From Clostridia bacterium (lineage in GTDB: Bacteria; Bacillota; Clostridia; UMGS1810): a DNA stretch of 64,000 nt. The notes beneath the pieces are model-generated. The model was not told the origin of the DNA, did not search any database, and saw nothing but the letters and a program-made list of their open reading frames with translations. Positions 18,536 through 26,626 of the stretch are shown here, in pieces. Each line of letters begins with the position of its first letter. Position 1 is the first letter of the stretch. The position numbers and the translations under genes are program-made. The stretch lies in NCBI GenBank assembly GCA_017621495.1, contig JAGATB010000014.1, forward strand, positions 33,892 through 97,891, in the 5' to 3' direction.

Positions 18536-18564
18536 TTGACAACATAAAGCATATATTGTATACT
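18536..18564 (+). promoter_or_regulatory. Promoter of the DUF1874-like gene
   Basis: TTGACA at 18536-18541, a 17-base spacer and TATACT at 18559-18564, close to the consensus. It is divergent from the T-box promoter. Confidence 0.8.
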
Positions 18565-18599
18565 GAAACCAACTAAAATTATCAAAGGAGGCATGTTTC

Positions 18600-18983
18600 A
18601 TGAAAGATTCTAAAAATTTACCGTTTTTGTTGTTAGATAACAGCAGTATGATGTCCGTTTTAAACGAAGGGGAATTCAAATGCTATAATATTACGTTTGA
18701 AGAAGCAAAGGTTATTCTGGAGGCACACAACACAGATGAGTTTTTGAAGTGCTTCAGCAATCCTGATATTGAATCAGTGATTTTTAATCATCTGGGTATT
18801 CCTAAATGTGATTTTGAATATAAGAAAATTCGAAATATGCGTCCCGGTCAAAATGCCCTTGTGTTTAAGCTGTATTGTACACCATCTGAGACACAGCCGA
18901 TTATACAGGCTGATGACGGTGTAGAAGCTAAGAAAATACAAAATGTGTATGTGTATTGCCAGTATTTGGTAAGATTAGCATAA
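18600..18983 (+). CDS. Small protein resembling DUF1874 (STIV B116 / ring-nuclease fold), active-site His absent
   Basis: The 127-aa protein starts behind a strong AAAGGAGG and its own consensus promoter, and ends at a strong terminator, so it is a single-gene unit. 'CYNITFEEAKVILEAH', 'NHLGIP' and 'MRPGQNALVFKLYCTPSE' follow the order of conserved blocks in DUF1874 (PF08960) as I recall it: an 'ISLEEAK' block, a 'GH.(S/T)....L...LG' block, then 'GD.ALVF.L..R'. Some members (AcrIII-1) cleave cyclic tetra-adenylate using a His in the middle block. Here that block reads 'FSNPDIESVIFNHLG' with Asn54 at the His position. The match is by eye and remote. If right, the protein is probably a ligand-binding rather than a nuclease version. 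Confidence 0.5.
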   Translation: MKDSKNLPFLLLDNSSMMSVLNEGEFKCYNITFEEAKVILEAHNTDEFLKCFSNPDIESVIFNHLGIPKCDFEYKKIRNMRPGQNALVFKLYCTPSETQPIIQADDGVEAKKIQNVYVYCQYLVRLA

Positions 18984-19012
18984 GATAAAAATTAATCCCT
19001 AAAGGGGAAGAA

Positions 19013-19051
19013 AGCTCCGCAAGATTAGAGATAGTCTTGCGGAGCTTTTTT
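19013..19051 (+). terminator. Intrinsic terminator of the DUF1874-like gene
   Basis: An 11-bp stem (GCTCCGCAAGA with TCTTGCGGAGC) is followed by TTTTTT. Confidence 0.93.
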
Positions 19052-19102
19052 GATGTATCAAACCTTTAATCAAGTTTTTTGGATGAAATTTTATAAAATG
19101 TA

Positions 19103-19131
19103 TTGATAAATAAAGAAAATAGTGTTATAAT
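19103..19131 (+). promoter_or_regulatory. Strong promoter of the structured RNA
   Basis: TTGATA at 19103-19108, a 17-base spacer and a perfect TATAAT at 19126-19131. The predicted start, about 19138, coincides with the first base of the RNA's closing stem. Confidence 0.85.
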
Positions 19132-19137
19132 AATTAT

Positions 19138-19336
19138 GCCAAATTACTTTAATAATTAAGATTTAGGAGTATTTTAACGAGTATTATACTCTTTTTGTGC
19201 AACAATATTTTGGATTTAATAAAAACGTAAACTCCATTAAATATTGTTGTGGAATATTCCTAACTTTATTAAAGTAGTTTGGCGACTATCGGAGCTTGCG
19301 TTTTTTGTGCGTCTGCCTTCGGTAGACGCATTTTTT
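19138..19336 (+). ncRNA. Rod-shaped structured RNA, 6S-like architecture
   Basis: An 18-bp closing stem pairs 19138-19155 with 19266-19283 (one wobble). A 7/2-base internal loop leads to an 11-bp stem (19163-19173 with 19253-19263). A large asymmetric central loop follows: 26 bases on the 5' side holding a small GAGTA/TACTC hairpin, and 3 on the 3' side. Then comes an 11-bp stem (19200-19210 with 19239-19249) and an apical loop closed by UGGA/UCCA. A UUCG-type terminator with T6 ends it at 19308-19336. A long rod with a central bubble, its own strong promoter and ~200-base length are 6S RNA traits. No convincing reading frame covers it. The identification as 6S is inference from shape. Confidence 0.65.
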
Positions 19337-19438
19337 AATTTACAGACTGCCATGAAGTGGACGAGGCTTTATCTGCTGAATAAATTAAGAAATGCATTAC
19401 ATAAAAACACAAATCCGATTGCGCGAAACAAGAAAAGA

Positions 19439-19474
19439 AACAAGCATACCGCCGTAAGAAGCGATATGCTTGTT
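19439..19474 (-). terminator. Terminator downstream of secF
   Basis: A 10-bp AACAAGCATA/TATGCTTGTT stem with a structured loop is followed on the minus strand by a T-rich run. It lies 16 bases beyond the secF stop. Confidence 0.8.
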
Positions 19475-19489
19475 TTATATGATTTGTGC

Positions 19490-20362
19490 TTATTTAAGTT
19501 CAGCCTTTTTGTCACCTTTGAGCATAGCCCATACAGAACCGGAAATAAATACCGATGAGTAGGTACCTGCTACTATACCAACTATAAGCGGAAGTGCAAA
19601 CTCTTTGATAGACTGTACACCTATGATGTAGAGTACAACCAGTGTAAAGAGTGTGGTAAGGCTTGTGTTGATAGAACGGGCAACTGTCTGCCAGATACTC
19701 TTGTTTACAACTTCGGAGAAGGCAACCTTCTTTAAGAAACGGGTGTTTTCTCTGATTCTGTCAAATATAACGATTGTAGCATTGATAGAATAACCGAGTA
19801 TTGTAAGCAGTGCTGCGATAAATGAGGTATTTACCGGTACCTGGAATATCACATAGAAGCTTATCATGATGAGCAGGTCATGAACCAGTGCTACAACTGC
19901 AGCAATACCGGAGAGAACCTCAAATCTGAATGTGATATACAAGAGCATCAAAAGCGCTGCTATAGCTATAGATGTTAAAGCGCTCTTCCAGAGCTCTTTA
20001 CCTACTGTGGGGCTTATGGACTGTACGCTGATGTTGTCACCTTTAATCTTGAATGTATCAGCGAGCACTTCTTTTACCTGTTTGGTCTGAGCAGCATTAA
20101 GATTTGCCTTTGTTTTGATAAGGACACCTTTGGTTTCCTGTACTTTCTGAATAGTGGAGACATCTACATTTTCAATCTTTTCAAATGCGTCGATGATAGC
20201 TTTTTCATCGTATTTCATGCCGGGAGCATCGATTTCCGTACCGCCTGCAAAGTCTATGTCTGTGTTAAATCCACCACGTACGAAGTAGCAGACAATACCT
20301 GCAGCAATTATCAGTAAAGAAACTAAGATGAATACTGATTTCTTCTGTACTATATTAAACAT
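19490..20362 (-). CDS. secF: Protein translocase subunit SecF
   Basis: The 290-aa membrane protein has an N-terminal transmembrane segment and 'GGFNTDIDFAGGTEID' (the conserved DF.GG motif). A periplasmic-type domain (about 50-115) follows, then five transmembrane segments with 'LLTILGYSINATIVIFDRIRENTR'. SecD and SecF use the proton or sodium gradient to help late stages of Sec export. Its start overlaps the secD stop by 8 bases, implying translational coupling. Confidence 0.97.
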   Translation of the reverse strand: MFNIVQKKSVFILVSLLIIAAGIVCYFVRGGFNTDIDFAGGTEIDAPGMKYDEKAIIDAFEKIENVDVSTIQKVQETKGVLIKTKANLNAAQTKQVKEVLADTFKIKGDNISVQSISPTVGKELWKSALTSIAIAALLMLLYITFRFEVLSGIAAVVALVHDLLIMISFYVIFQVPVNTSFIAALLTILGYSINATIVIFDRIRENTRFLKKVAFSEVVNKSIWQTVARSINTSLTTLFTLVVLYIIGVQSIKEFALPLIVGIVAGTYSSVFISGSVWAMLKGDKKAELK

Positions 20363-21788
20363 TCTTTGTTACCTCCTTGTATGAGCAGTAAAGCTTGGGG
20401 TTTCTTAAGTTGAAGCCTATAAGCTGACGAAGTAAGAATCTGGTAATCACTATAGCAGTGAACATACTTACTACAGTACCTATAAAGAGTGTGATTGCAA
20501 AGCTCTTTATAGTACCTGTACCGAATACATAGAGTACAGCTGCTGCTATAACAGTGGTAACATTGGAGTCGAGGATTGCAGTGAATGCTCTGTGGAAGCC
20601 TGCGTCTATGGAAGCACGGATAGTCTTACCGTTGGAGAGCTCTTCCTTGACTCTTTCAAATATGATTACATTTGCGTCAACTGCAGTACCGATTGTGAGG
20701 ATAACACCTGCGATACCGGGGAGGGTAAGGTTTATCTTGAGCGCTCCCAGGATAAGTGCAACTATGGAAACATAGCCCACGAGAGAAATGCAGGAAACGA
20801 AACCGCACATTCTGTACATGATTATCATAAAGAGCATTACCAATATCATACCTATAAGCGCCGCTGTGAGTGAGTTGTCAAGTGCCTTTTCACCGAGTGT
20901 AGCACCGATTGTTCTTGATTCTGCAAGGTCAAGTGAGAAGGGGAGCTTACCACCCTGAATCTGAGCTGCCAGGTTCTTTGCCTGCTCGTTTGTGAAGTCA
21001 CCTTCGATGTAACATTCGTCGGAGTCGATTTTTTCGCTTACACGGGGAGCAGAGATGAGGTTGTTGTCAAGATAGATTGCGATTACGTTGTTGCCGTCAG
21101 CATACTGACTGATTCTCTCGGTAGCTTCTGCAAACTTCTTGGTACCCTCTGATGTAAACTTAAGAGTTACTTTGTATGCCTGTGTGGTGCCGTCACCTAC
21201 GGGACCGTACTCAGCCTTTGCACTCTTAACATCGTCGCCTTCAAGCACTACTGTGCCCAGGTTTTCTTCAGCAGGAGCAGCTTCTTTGGTTTCTTCTTTA
21301 GCTTCCTCTTTGGTTTCTTCCTTTGCTTCGTCTGCAGTTTCTTCTGCCTTTGCATCAGTCTTTTCTTCTGCTGCGGGCTCTGTAGCCGGAGCTGCTGTGC
21401 TTATGTCTCTGAATGTGAGTACAGCTGTCTGACCCAGTACCTCTACTGCATCTTCGGGATCAGCGATAGAGGGAATCTCTACTCTGATTCTTCTCTCGCC
21501 CTGCTTGGAAACAGTAGCTTCTGTGTAACCCAAAGAATCGAGTCTTGATTTCAATACCTGCTGAGCAGCTTCGATATCCTCGTCGGATACGTCTTTAGCG
21601 TCAGCTGCAGGCTCAAACACAAGCTCGGAACCTCCTGCCAGGTCTATACCTCTCTTGATACCGTGCTCTTTGTCGAGTACGTTGTGAATCTGTTTTCCGC
21701 CTATCTGAAGGCCGAATGCGGCAATATATGCCAAGAATGCAATAATGAGTACAACTATTGCAAATTTACCAATACTTTTTGAAGTCAT
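20355..21788 (-). CDS. secD: Protein translocase subunit SecD, with an acidic insert
   Basis: The 477-aa protein contains 'GIKRGIDLAGGSELVFEP', the P1 domain, 'EGDFTNEQAKNLAAQIQGGKLPFSLDLAESRTIGATLGEKA' and a C-terminal six-helix channel with 'TVDANVIIFERVKEELSNGKTIRASI'. It pairs with SecF. A low-complexity Glu/Lys/Ala insert of about 45 residues (near 137-180) interrupts the P1 domain. Comparable acidic inserts occur in some clostridial SecD proteins, and it probably forms an exposed loop. Confidence 0.97.
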   Translation of the reverse strand: MTSKSIGKFAIVVLIIAFLAYIAAFGLQIGGKQIHNVLDKEHGIKRGIDLAGGSELVFEPAADAKDVSDEDIEAAQQVLKSRLDSLGYTEATVSKQGERRIRVEIPSIADPEDAVEVLGQTAVLTFRDISTAAPATEPAAEEKTDAKAEETADEAKEETKEEAKEETKEAAPAEENLGTVVLEGDDVKSAKAEYGPVGDGTTQAYKVTLKFTSEGTKKFAEATERISQYADGNNVIAIYLDNNLISAPRVSEKIDSDECYIEGDFTNEQAKNLAAQIQGGKLPFSLDLAESRTIGATLGEKALDNSLTAALIGMILVMLFMIIMYRMCGFVSCISLVGYVSIVALILGALKINLTLPGIAGVILTIGTAVDANVIIFERVKEELSNGKTIRASIDAGFHRAFTAILDSNVTTVIAAAVLYVFGTGTIKSFAITLFIGTVVSMFTAIVITRFLLRQLIGFNLRNPKLYCSYKEVTKNV

Positions 21789-21842
21789 TTAATTCATCCC
21801 TTCTTTAAAATTTTTATATACTTAATGAGAAATTTATTGGTA

Positions 21843-22208
21843 TCAAATTCTCAAAAAATACGTTGTTTGTTTATATAAAGAGCAGATTGTACATGCAGCA
21901 GTGCTTGTACAATCAAGACTCTTATATGTTAAATTATCCGGGATAAATGCACTTTGCAGATTGCCCTTGTCCGTATCAAAGGTTGCCTCAAATGGTCTGA
22001 TCCACGATACGAACTTCATCTTGGGAGCCCCTATGCGCGAGGAGGGGTGTGCATTTTTAAATGATAGATAAAACGGCGCAGCAAAAAACTGTGTATTGTC
22101 CATACCCTCGAATTTCACATGTGCGTATGTGCACAATGTGGCAAGGATAAGCAAAATACACAGGATAATTGCTGTTAGCTTGTGTGATAATTTGTTTAAT
22201 CTTGTCAT
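21843..22208 (-). CDS. Hypothetical small membrane-anchored protein
   Basis: This 121-aa reading frame has one hydrophobic segment (about residues 11-29) followed by a soluble tail with no family I recognise. The tail has four Cys near the end ('LDCTSTAACTICSLY' contains three of them). The ribosome site is weak (AAGGGA). It sits where many Clostridia carry the SCIFF peptide and its maturase, between the TIGR04086 gene and secD, but it does not look like SCIFF. Coding status is plausible from position and length only. Confidence 0.45.
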   Translation of the reverse strand: MTRLNKLSHKLTAIILCILLILATLCTYAHVKFEGMDNTQFFAAPFYLSFKNAHPSSRIGAPKMKFVSWIRPFEATFDTDKGNLQSAFIPDNLTYKSLDCTSTAACTICSLYKQTTYFLRI

Positions 22209-22266
22209 TTGTCTTTTATCCCTTATATTTTATTCTTACAGTGCAAAGTTATTTTATTCGGATTAT

Positions 22267-22683
22267 CTATCTTTTTTTGAAGTTAATTCCTATAATACCG
22301 CCTATTGCCGCTGACAGCATTCCCACAGCAAACAGTGATAGCATGCCGGAGTCGGGCACATAGTTTTTAAATACCGCATAGCCTATGATGATTCGTATCA
22401 CAGTGTACATTAATCCCGTAAGTGCACCGTGGAGCCATCCGAAGCCCCAGGCAGTTTTGGATGAGAATGCTCCGCCCAATACCAGGCTTACGATTGTAAG
22501 CACGTTTATAGCCGGATCTGTGACGTAATCGGGCATGGAGGTGTACGTATACACCACTGCCAGTATACCGAAGCTCACAACCAGGAAAATGTAGGCGGCA
22601 AGTGTGCCCTTTATAACACTTATCAAGCTGCCGGCAATCCGTGAATTGCCTATGGTTAGTTCCTTGCTTTCATATTTAATCAT
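22267..22683 (-). CDS. TIGR04086-family membrane protein
   Basis: The 138-aa protein has four predicted transmembrane helices. The glycine-rich 'VLGGAFSSKTAWGFGWLHGALTGLMY' segment is characteristic of the TIGR04086/DUF3792 family, which in Clostridia lies between yajC and secDF, as here. The function is unknown; sporulation or membrane-protein export links have been suggested for the family. It starts behind GGAGGTGG and belongs to the yajC-secDF run. Confidence 0.85.
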   Translation of the reverse strand: MIKYESKELTIGNSRIAGSLISVIKGTLAAYIFLVVSFGILAVVYTYTSMPDYVTDPAINVLTIVSLVLGGAFSSKTAWGFGWLHGALTGLMYTVIRIIIGYAVFKNYVPDSGMLSLFAVGMLSAAIGGIIGINFKKR

Positions 22684-22744
22684 AAATCCACCTCCGATTA
22701 TTACAAGAATATTCGGAGGTGCACTTTATTATGACTAAAGCGGA

Positions 22745-23068
22745 TTATTCTTTATCATCCGTGGGGATAGGTGTAGGCTGCTGCTTGGTCTCGGGAGCAG
22801 GCTTTATAACCTCGCTTACAGATGTACGCTTGAAGCAAACTACGCACTTTTCCTTGGCACTGCCGGTTTCTATGCAGATTTCATCGTCTTTTATCTGAAC
22901 GATTTTACCTACTACACCGCCAATTGTAAGGATTTTGTCGCCTACAATAAGTCCGTCAAGCATCTGCTTAGTAAGCTTGTCACGCTTTCTCTGAGGTCTT
23001 ATGATCATGAAATACATAAGTACGAAGAGAATTAAAAACGGAAACAACATGCTGATTAATTCTGCCAT
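22745..23068 (-). CDS. yajC: Preprotein translocase accessory subunit YajC
   Basis: The 107-aa protein has an N-terminal transmembrane segment and the family core 'MYFMIIRPQRKRDKLTKQMLDGLIVGDKILTIGGVVGKI'. YajC associates with SecDF. It starts behind AGGAGGTG and lies in the usual tgt-yajC-secDF order. Confidence 0.96.
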   Translation of the reverse strand: MAELISMLFPFLILFVLMYFMIIRPQRKRDKLTKQMLDGLIVGDKILTIGGVVGKIVQIKDDEICIETGSAKEKCVVCFKRTSVSEVIKPAPETKQQPTPIPTDDKE

Positions 23069-23175
23069 GTGTTACACCTCCTGAATTTATTATTTAACAT
23101 TACAATTATAACCTATATATCATAAAATTGCAAGAAAAATATGTCATTTTTATAGAAGTTTACAATTAATTCATA

Positions 23176-24306
23176 TCAAACCCGACGTGAATAAGCTTTG
23201 AGCTTTTCTTCTTTAAATTCGGAGTATCTGCCCTCTTCTATAGCTTTGCGTATATTTTCCATAAGTCTGTTGTAGAAATTCAGGTTGTGCAGTACGCAAA
23301 GTCGCATTGCCAGCATTTCCTTTGCCTTAAACAGGTGTCGTATATATGCTCTGGAATAGTTGCGGCATGCCGGGCATGTGCAGCCGGGCTCTATGGGCAG
23401 GGGGTCTTTTTCAAACTTTTCATTCTTGAGATTCATATATCCGTTCTCGGTAAAGAGGTTGCAGTGCCTTGCGTTGCGGCTGGGCATTACGCAGTCGAAG
23501 AAGTCTATGCCTCTGTCTACCGCTTCCAGAATATTTTGCGGAGTGCCTACACCCATCAGATATCTGGGCTTGTCTTGGGGTGCGTGGGGCAGGGTCACAT
23601 CTAGTATATGATACATTTCTTCTGTGGTTTCGCCTACTGCAAGACCGCCTATTGCATAGCCGTCAAGGTCCAGTTTAGCAATTTCCTTCATATTCTCTAT
23701 GCGCAAATCGTCAAAGGTAGCTCCCTGATTGATACCAAAGAGCATCTGATGAGGATTGATGGTATCCGGCAGTGAATTGAGCCTTTTTAGCTCATCTTTG
23801 CAGCGTTTGAGCCAGCGTATGGTCCTCTCGTGAGACTCCTTGGCATATTTGTACTCGGCAGGCAGTGCTACACATTCATCAAATGCCATAGCTATGGTTG
23901 AACCCAGATTGGACTGTATCTGCATACTCTCCTCAGGTCCCATGAATATCTTTTTGCCGTCTATGTGAGAGTTAAAGTATACGCCCTCCTCCTTTATCTT
24001 GCGGAGTTTAGCCAGGGAGAACACCTGAAATCCACCGCTGTCGGTGAGGATAGGTCTGTCCCAGTTCATGAATTTGTGCAGACCGCCCATCTCCTTTATG
24101 ATTTTATCTCCGGGGCGTACATGAAGGTGATACGTGTTGGAGAGCTCTACCTGACATCCGATATCCTTTAAATCCATGGATGATACGGCACCCTTTATAG
24201 CACCCAGGGTACCCACGTTCATAAACACCGGTGTCTGTACGGTGCCGTGTACTGTATTAAATTCGCCTCGCCTTGCAAGGCCATCTTGTTTTATAAGCTT
24301 AAACAT
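23176..24306 (-). CDS. tgt: tRNA-guanine transglycosylase (queuine/preQ1)
   Basis: The ATG at 24306 follows AAAGGAG with good spacing and gives 376 aa. The enzyme swaps G34 of GUN-anticodon tRNAs for the queuosine precursor. 'ILTDSGGFQVFSLAKLRKI' carries the catalytic region, and 'GITQ'-like 'FGINQGA', 'GGLAVGE' and 'DCVMPSRNARH' follow. A zinc site, 'CTCPACRNY...HLFKAKEMLAMRLCVLHNL', completes the family signature. It is adjacent to yajC, as in most Clostridia. Confidence 0.97.
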   Translation of the reverse strand: MFKLIKQDGLARRGEFNTVHGTVQTPVFMNVGTLGAIKGAVSSMDLKDIGCQVELSNTYHLHVRPGDKIIKEMGGLHKFMNWDRPILTDSGGFQVFSLAKLRKIKEEGVYFNSHIDGKKIFMGPEESMQIQSNLGSTIAMAFDECVALPAEYKYAKESHERTIRWLKRCKDELKRLNSLPDTINPHQMLFGINQGATFDDLRIENMKEIAKLDLDGYAIGGLAVGETTEEMYHILDVTLPHAPQDKPRYLMGVGTPQNILEAVDRGIDFFDCVMPSRNARHCNLFTENGYMNLKNEKFEKDPLPIEPGCTCPACRNYSRAYIRHLFKAKEMLAMRLCVLHNLNFYNRLMENIRKAIEEGRYSEFKEEKLKAYSRRV

Positions 24307-24437
24307 TTTATCTCCTTTGCACTGCATTTGATGTATTAATTATATATTAAAATGGACTTTTAGTCAACAGTTTATCTCAGAAGTTTGATTATGCAGCTGA
24401 ATTTATAAAATATTTTAAGGAAAATAAGAAAATCTCA

Positions 24438-24466
24438 TTTACAAAATATCCACAATATGATAATAT
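24438..24466 (+). promoter_or_regulatory. Promoter of the Cys-rich membrane protein gene
   Basis: TTTACA at 24438-24443, a 17-base spacer and TAATAT at 24461-24466. It is followed by an AGAGGAGA ribosome site before the start at 24507. Confidence 0.6.
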
Positions 24467-24506
24467 TAAGGTAACATAATAAAAAAGAAGAGGAGAAAGA
24501 ATACAA

Positions 24507-25685
24507 ATGAAGTGTTCAAACTGCGGTATTGATTTACCGGAAAACATTAATTTTTGTTCTAATTGCGGTGCACAAGTATCGGCACCTGTACAGACACCGG
24601 AACATGTTGAGAATATTGTGACACCGGAGGATACAGACCTCGAAAAAACCGTAGCATATGATTACGGTTCACAAGGCGGAGTGCCACAGATGAACTTCGC
24701 ACAAAGTGAACAGGTTACTCCAAGTGAGCCTCAGCCTGTACAGCCTCTGCAGCAGGCTGCTCCCGTCAATCCGCAGTATACACAGTATGTACAGCCGGGT
24801 GCTACATATAACCCCCATGCCAATCAGTCTAAGAAGAAGCCACTGTGGTCCAAGGTGCTTTTGATAGTGCTTATAGTGCTTGTGATAGCGGCAGCAGCTT
24901 TCGCATACATATATTTTGGTACGGATTTGATTACCGGTGCTGAGTATGAAGATGAAAACACCTGCAGAATATGTGATGATGAGATTGATGAAGACGAGGA
25001 TTACTGCGATGACTGCTTAGATGAGTACACCTGCAAGGAGTGCGACGATGTGGACGAAGACGTGAAGGACGGTTACTGCGAGGACTGCGCCAAGGCTAAT
25101 GCACAGTGCAAGGAATGTGGCGGTGAACCGGAGGAGGACGGCTACTACTGTGCCGATTGTATAGAATACCTCTGCGACAGTATGGCTTATGAATGTGCCG
25201 TTTGCTGGGATGACTTAAAGCAGCGACAGATTTATTATATAGATGAAGAAGGTCAGTGCTACTGTAAGAAATGCGATACAGGTAACTATTGCGAGGAATG
25301 TAAGGGTGTCATAGAAAAAGACGATGACGACACCATCTGCTTCGATTGTGCCGAGTATTGGTGCACATCCTGCGGCGAGGTGATTGACGAGAGCGAAGCT
25401 GCGGTGGAGGATGATTACGGTAATCTGTATTGTGATGACTGCGATACCGGCAATTACTGCGAGGATTGCGACGGTGTGCTGGAGGATGATGACGATGACT
25501 ACATATGCTATAGCTGTGCAAATTACTACTGCGAAAGCTGCTATGAGGTAATAGATGAAGATGAAATAGCAGTAGAAGACGATGAAGGATATGTGTATTG
25601 CGAAGATTGCGATACCGGCGAATACTGTGACGACTGCGGCGCTCCCGTGGAGGAGGGCGAGGAGTATTGCTATATGTGTGAGTGA
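24507..25685 (+). CDS. Zinc-ribbon membrane protein with a long Cys-rich, very acidic repeat tail
   Basis: Residues 1-22 form a zinc ribbon (CSNCG...CSNCG). A Gln/Pro-rich linker leads to a single transmembrane helix at about 116-137. The remaining ~240 residues hold 38 cysteines, nearly all as CxxC pairs, among dense Asp/Glu. A ~58-residue unit is repeated roughly three times, with landmarks 'YC..CDTG.YC..C', 'I..D...C..C' and 'YYC.SC.EVI.E'. The layout suggests an array of treble-clef/LIM-like zinc sites outside the membrane, or an exported metal-binding surface. No enzymatic domain is seen. It is a single-gene unit with its own promoter. Confidence 0.8.
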   Translation: MKCSNCGIDLPENINFCSNCGAQVSAPVQTPEHVENIVTPEDTDLEKTVAYDYGSQGGVPQMNFAQSEQVTPSEPQPVQPLQQAAPVNPQYTQYVQPGATYNPHANQSKKKPLWSKVLLIVLIVLVIAAAAFAYIYFGTDLITGAEYEDENTCRICDDEIDEDEDYCDDCLDEYTCKECDDVDEDVKDGYCEDCAKANAQCKECGGEPEEDGYYCADCIEYLCDSMAYECAVCWDDLKQRQIYYIDEEGQCYCKKCDTGNYCEECKGVIEKDDDDTICFDCAEYWCTSCGEVIDESEAAVEDDYGNLYCDDCDTGNYCEDCDGVLEDDDDDYICYSCANYYCESCYEVIDEDEIAVEDDEGYVYCEDCDTGEYCDDCGAPVEEGEEYCYMCE

Positions 25686-25736
25686 TTAAGCGTTAATTTG
25701 ATTTGAAGCAGCCATCATCACCTTTCATATATGCAA

Positions 25737-25764
25737 GCAGCGCCGGTCTTTCGCCCGGCGCTGC
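25737..25764 (+). terminator. GC-rich hairpin after the Cys-rich protein gene
   Basis: A 10-bp GCAGCGCCGG/CCGGCGCTGC stem lies between the convergent Cys-rich gene and the AbiEii gene. No T-run follows on the plus strand, so it may act mainly as a 3' stabiliser. Confidence 0.55.
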
Positions 25765-25768
25765 AAGA

Positions 25769-26626
25769 TTATTTGAGCATTTGCTCTGTAATTTGTTTAA
25801 AAAAGTCGGCACTCCAAAGCTCAAGCGAATCATGGTTTTTGATAAATGGACGAACATCATCTTTTGCAGAAGCATAATCAATTACTTCAAAACGTTCATA
25901 TAGCAGCCTTTTTGCATCCTCTAACAAAAATTGTTTTTCATCATCCCACACACCCGATTCTACAAGTCTTGCTTTCAAATGTGGCAAGTTAATACTTGCG
26001 CCCTGTTGAAGATAAAAAATATAGTCGTATAAGTCTCTGCCTTTTACACGACTTTTCCACGCACGACATATTACAGCATGTAACTTTCCTGCAAAAAGAG
26101 ATGGCATATCATATAGATTAATTTCGTACGGAGCAGGCAAAAGCCTGTATTTGTGTTCGAATGCAGCACCTGCAGGCGGTAGGACATCCACTTCAAATTT
26201 GATTTTTATCAATTCGCTTCCTGCAACACCGGCATTATAATCTGCATAAAAAAGTAAAATATGTTCCTTTGTATTTCCCTTAAGAAATGCAGAGCGAATT
26301 CCTGAGTCGACACTTTTTTCTTTTTCGCTTATAGTTAAGTTCATACCATATGAAGCGATTTCTTTTTCGAGTATTGGAAAGTAGTCTGCTAATGAAAAAT
26401 CAGAATCTTGTGTCATCAACGAAAAATCCAAATCCTCAGAAAAACGGTCGAGACCATAAAATATACGCAATGCTGTTCCACCATAAAACGCTGCTTTTTT
26501 AAAAAAACCGGCTCTGGAAAGCCCACAAAGTACTATCTCCTGGATAATTTCTTTAATTGCATTTTTCTTTTCTTCAGTGTTTTGCGGGTTATATTTTTTT
26601 AGCATTTGTGTAAGAATACTATCCAC
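25769..26626 (-). CDS. AbiEii/AbiGii-family nucleotidyltransferase toxin
   Basis: The 285-aa protein shows 'FYGGTALRIFYGLDRFSEDLDFSL', the GG-T-L..-R.SEDLDF nucleotidyltransferase signature of AbiEii toxins, and 'CRAWKSRVKGRDLYDYIFYL', the conserved C-terminal block. Family members transfer nucleotides to tRNA or protein targets and give abortive infection against phage. It overlaps the upstream antitoxin-like gene by 8 bases, the usual type IV toxin-antitoxin order. Confidence 0.92.
   Translation of the reverse strand: MDSILTQMLKKYNPQNTEEKKNAIKEIIQEIVLCGLSRAGFFKKAAFYGGTALRIFYGLDRFSEDLDFSLMTQDSDFSLADYFPILEKEIASYGMNLTISEKEKSVDSGIRSAFLKGNTKEHILLFYADYNAGVAGSELIKIKFEVDVLPPAGAAFEHKYRLLPAPYEINLYDMPSLFAGKLHAVICRAWKSRVKGRDLYDYIFYLQQGASINLPHLKARLVESGVWDDEKQFLLEDAKRLLYERFEVIDYASAKDDVRPFIKNHDSLELWSADFFKQITEQMLK

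Noticed and set aside
19244..19558. 104-aa frame over the structured RNA and secF end
   Set aside because: It has no ribosome site, crosses an intrinsic terminator and runs antisense into secF. Its sequence is better explained by the RNA stems.
21843..22208. SCIFF peptide and maturase genes expected between TIGR04086 and secD
   Set aside because: The 121-aa frame here has only four cysteines, no six-Cys core, and no radical-SAM gene follows. The SCIFF system is not present at this position.
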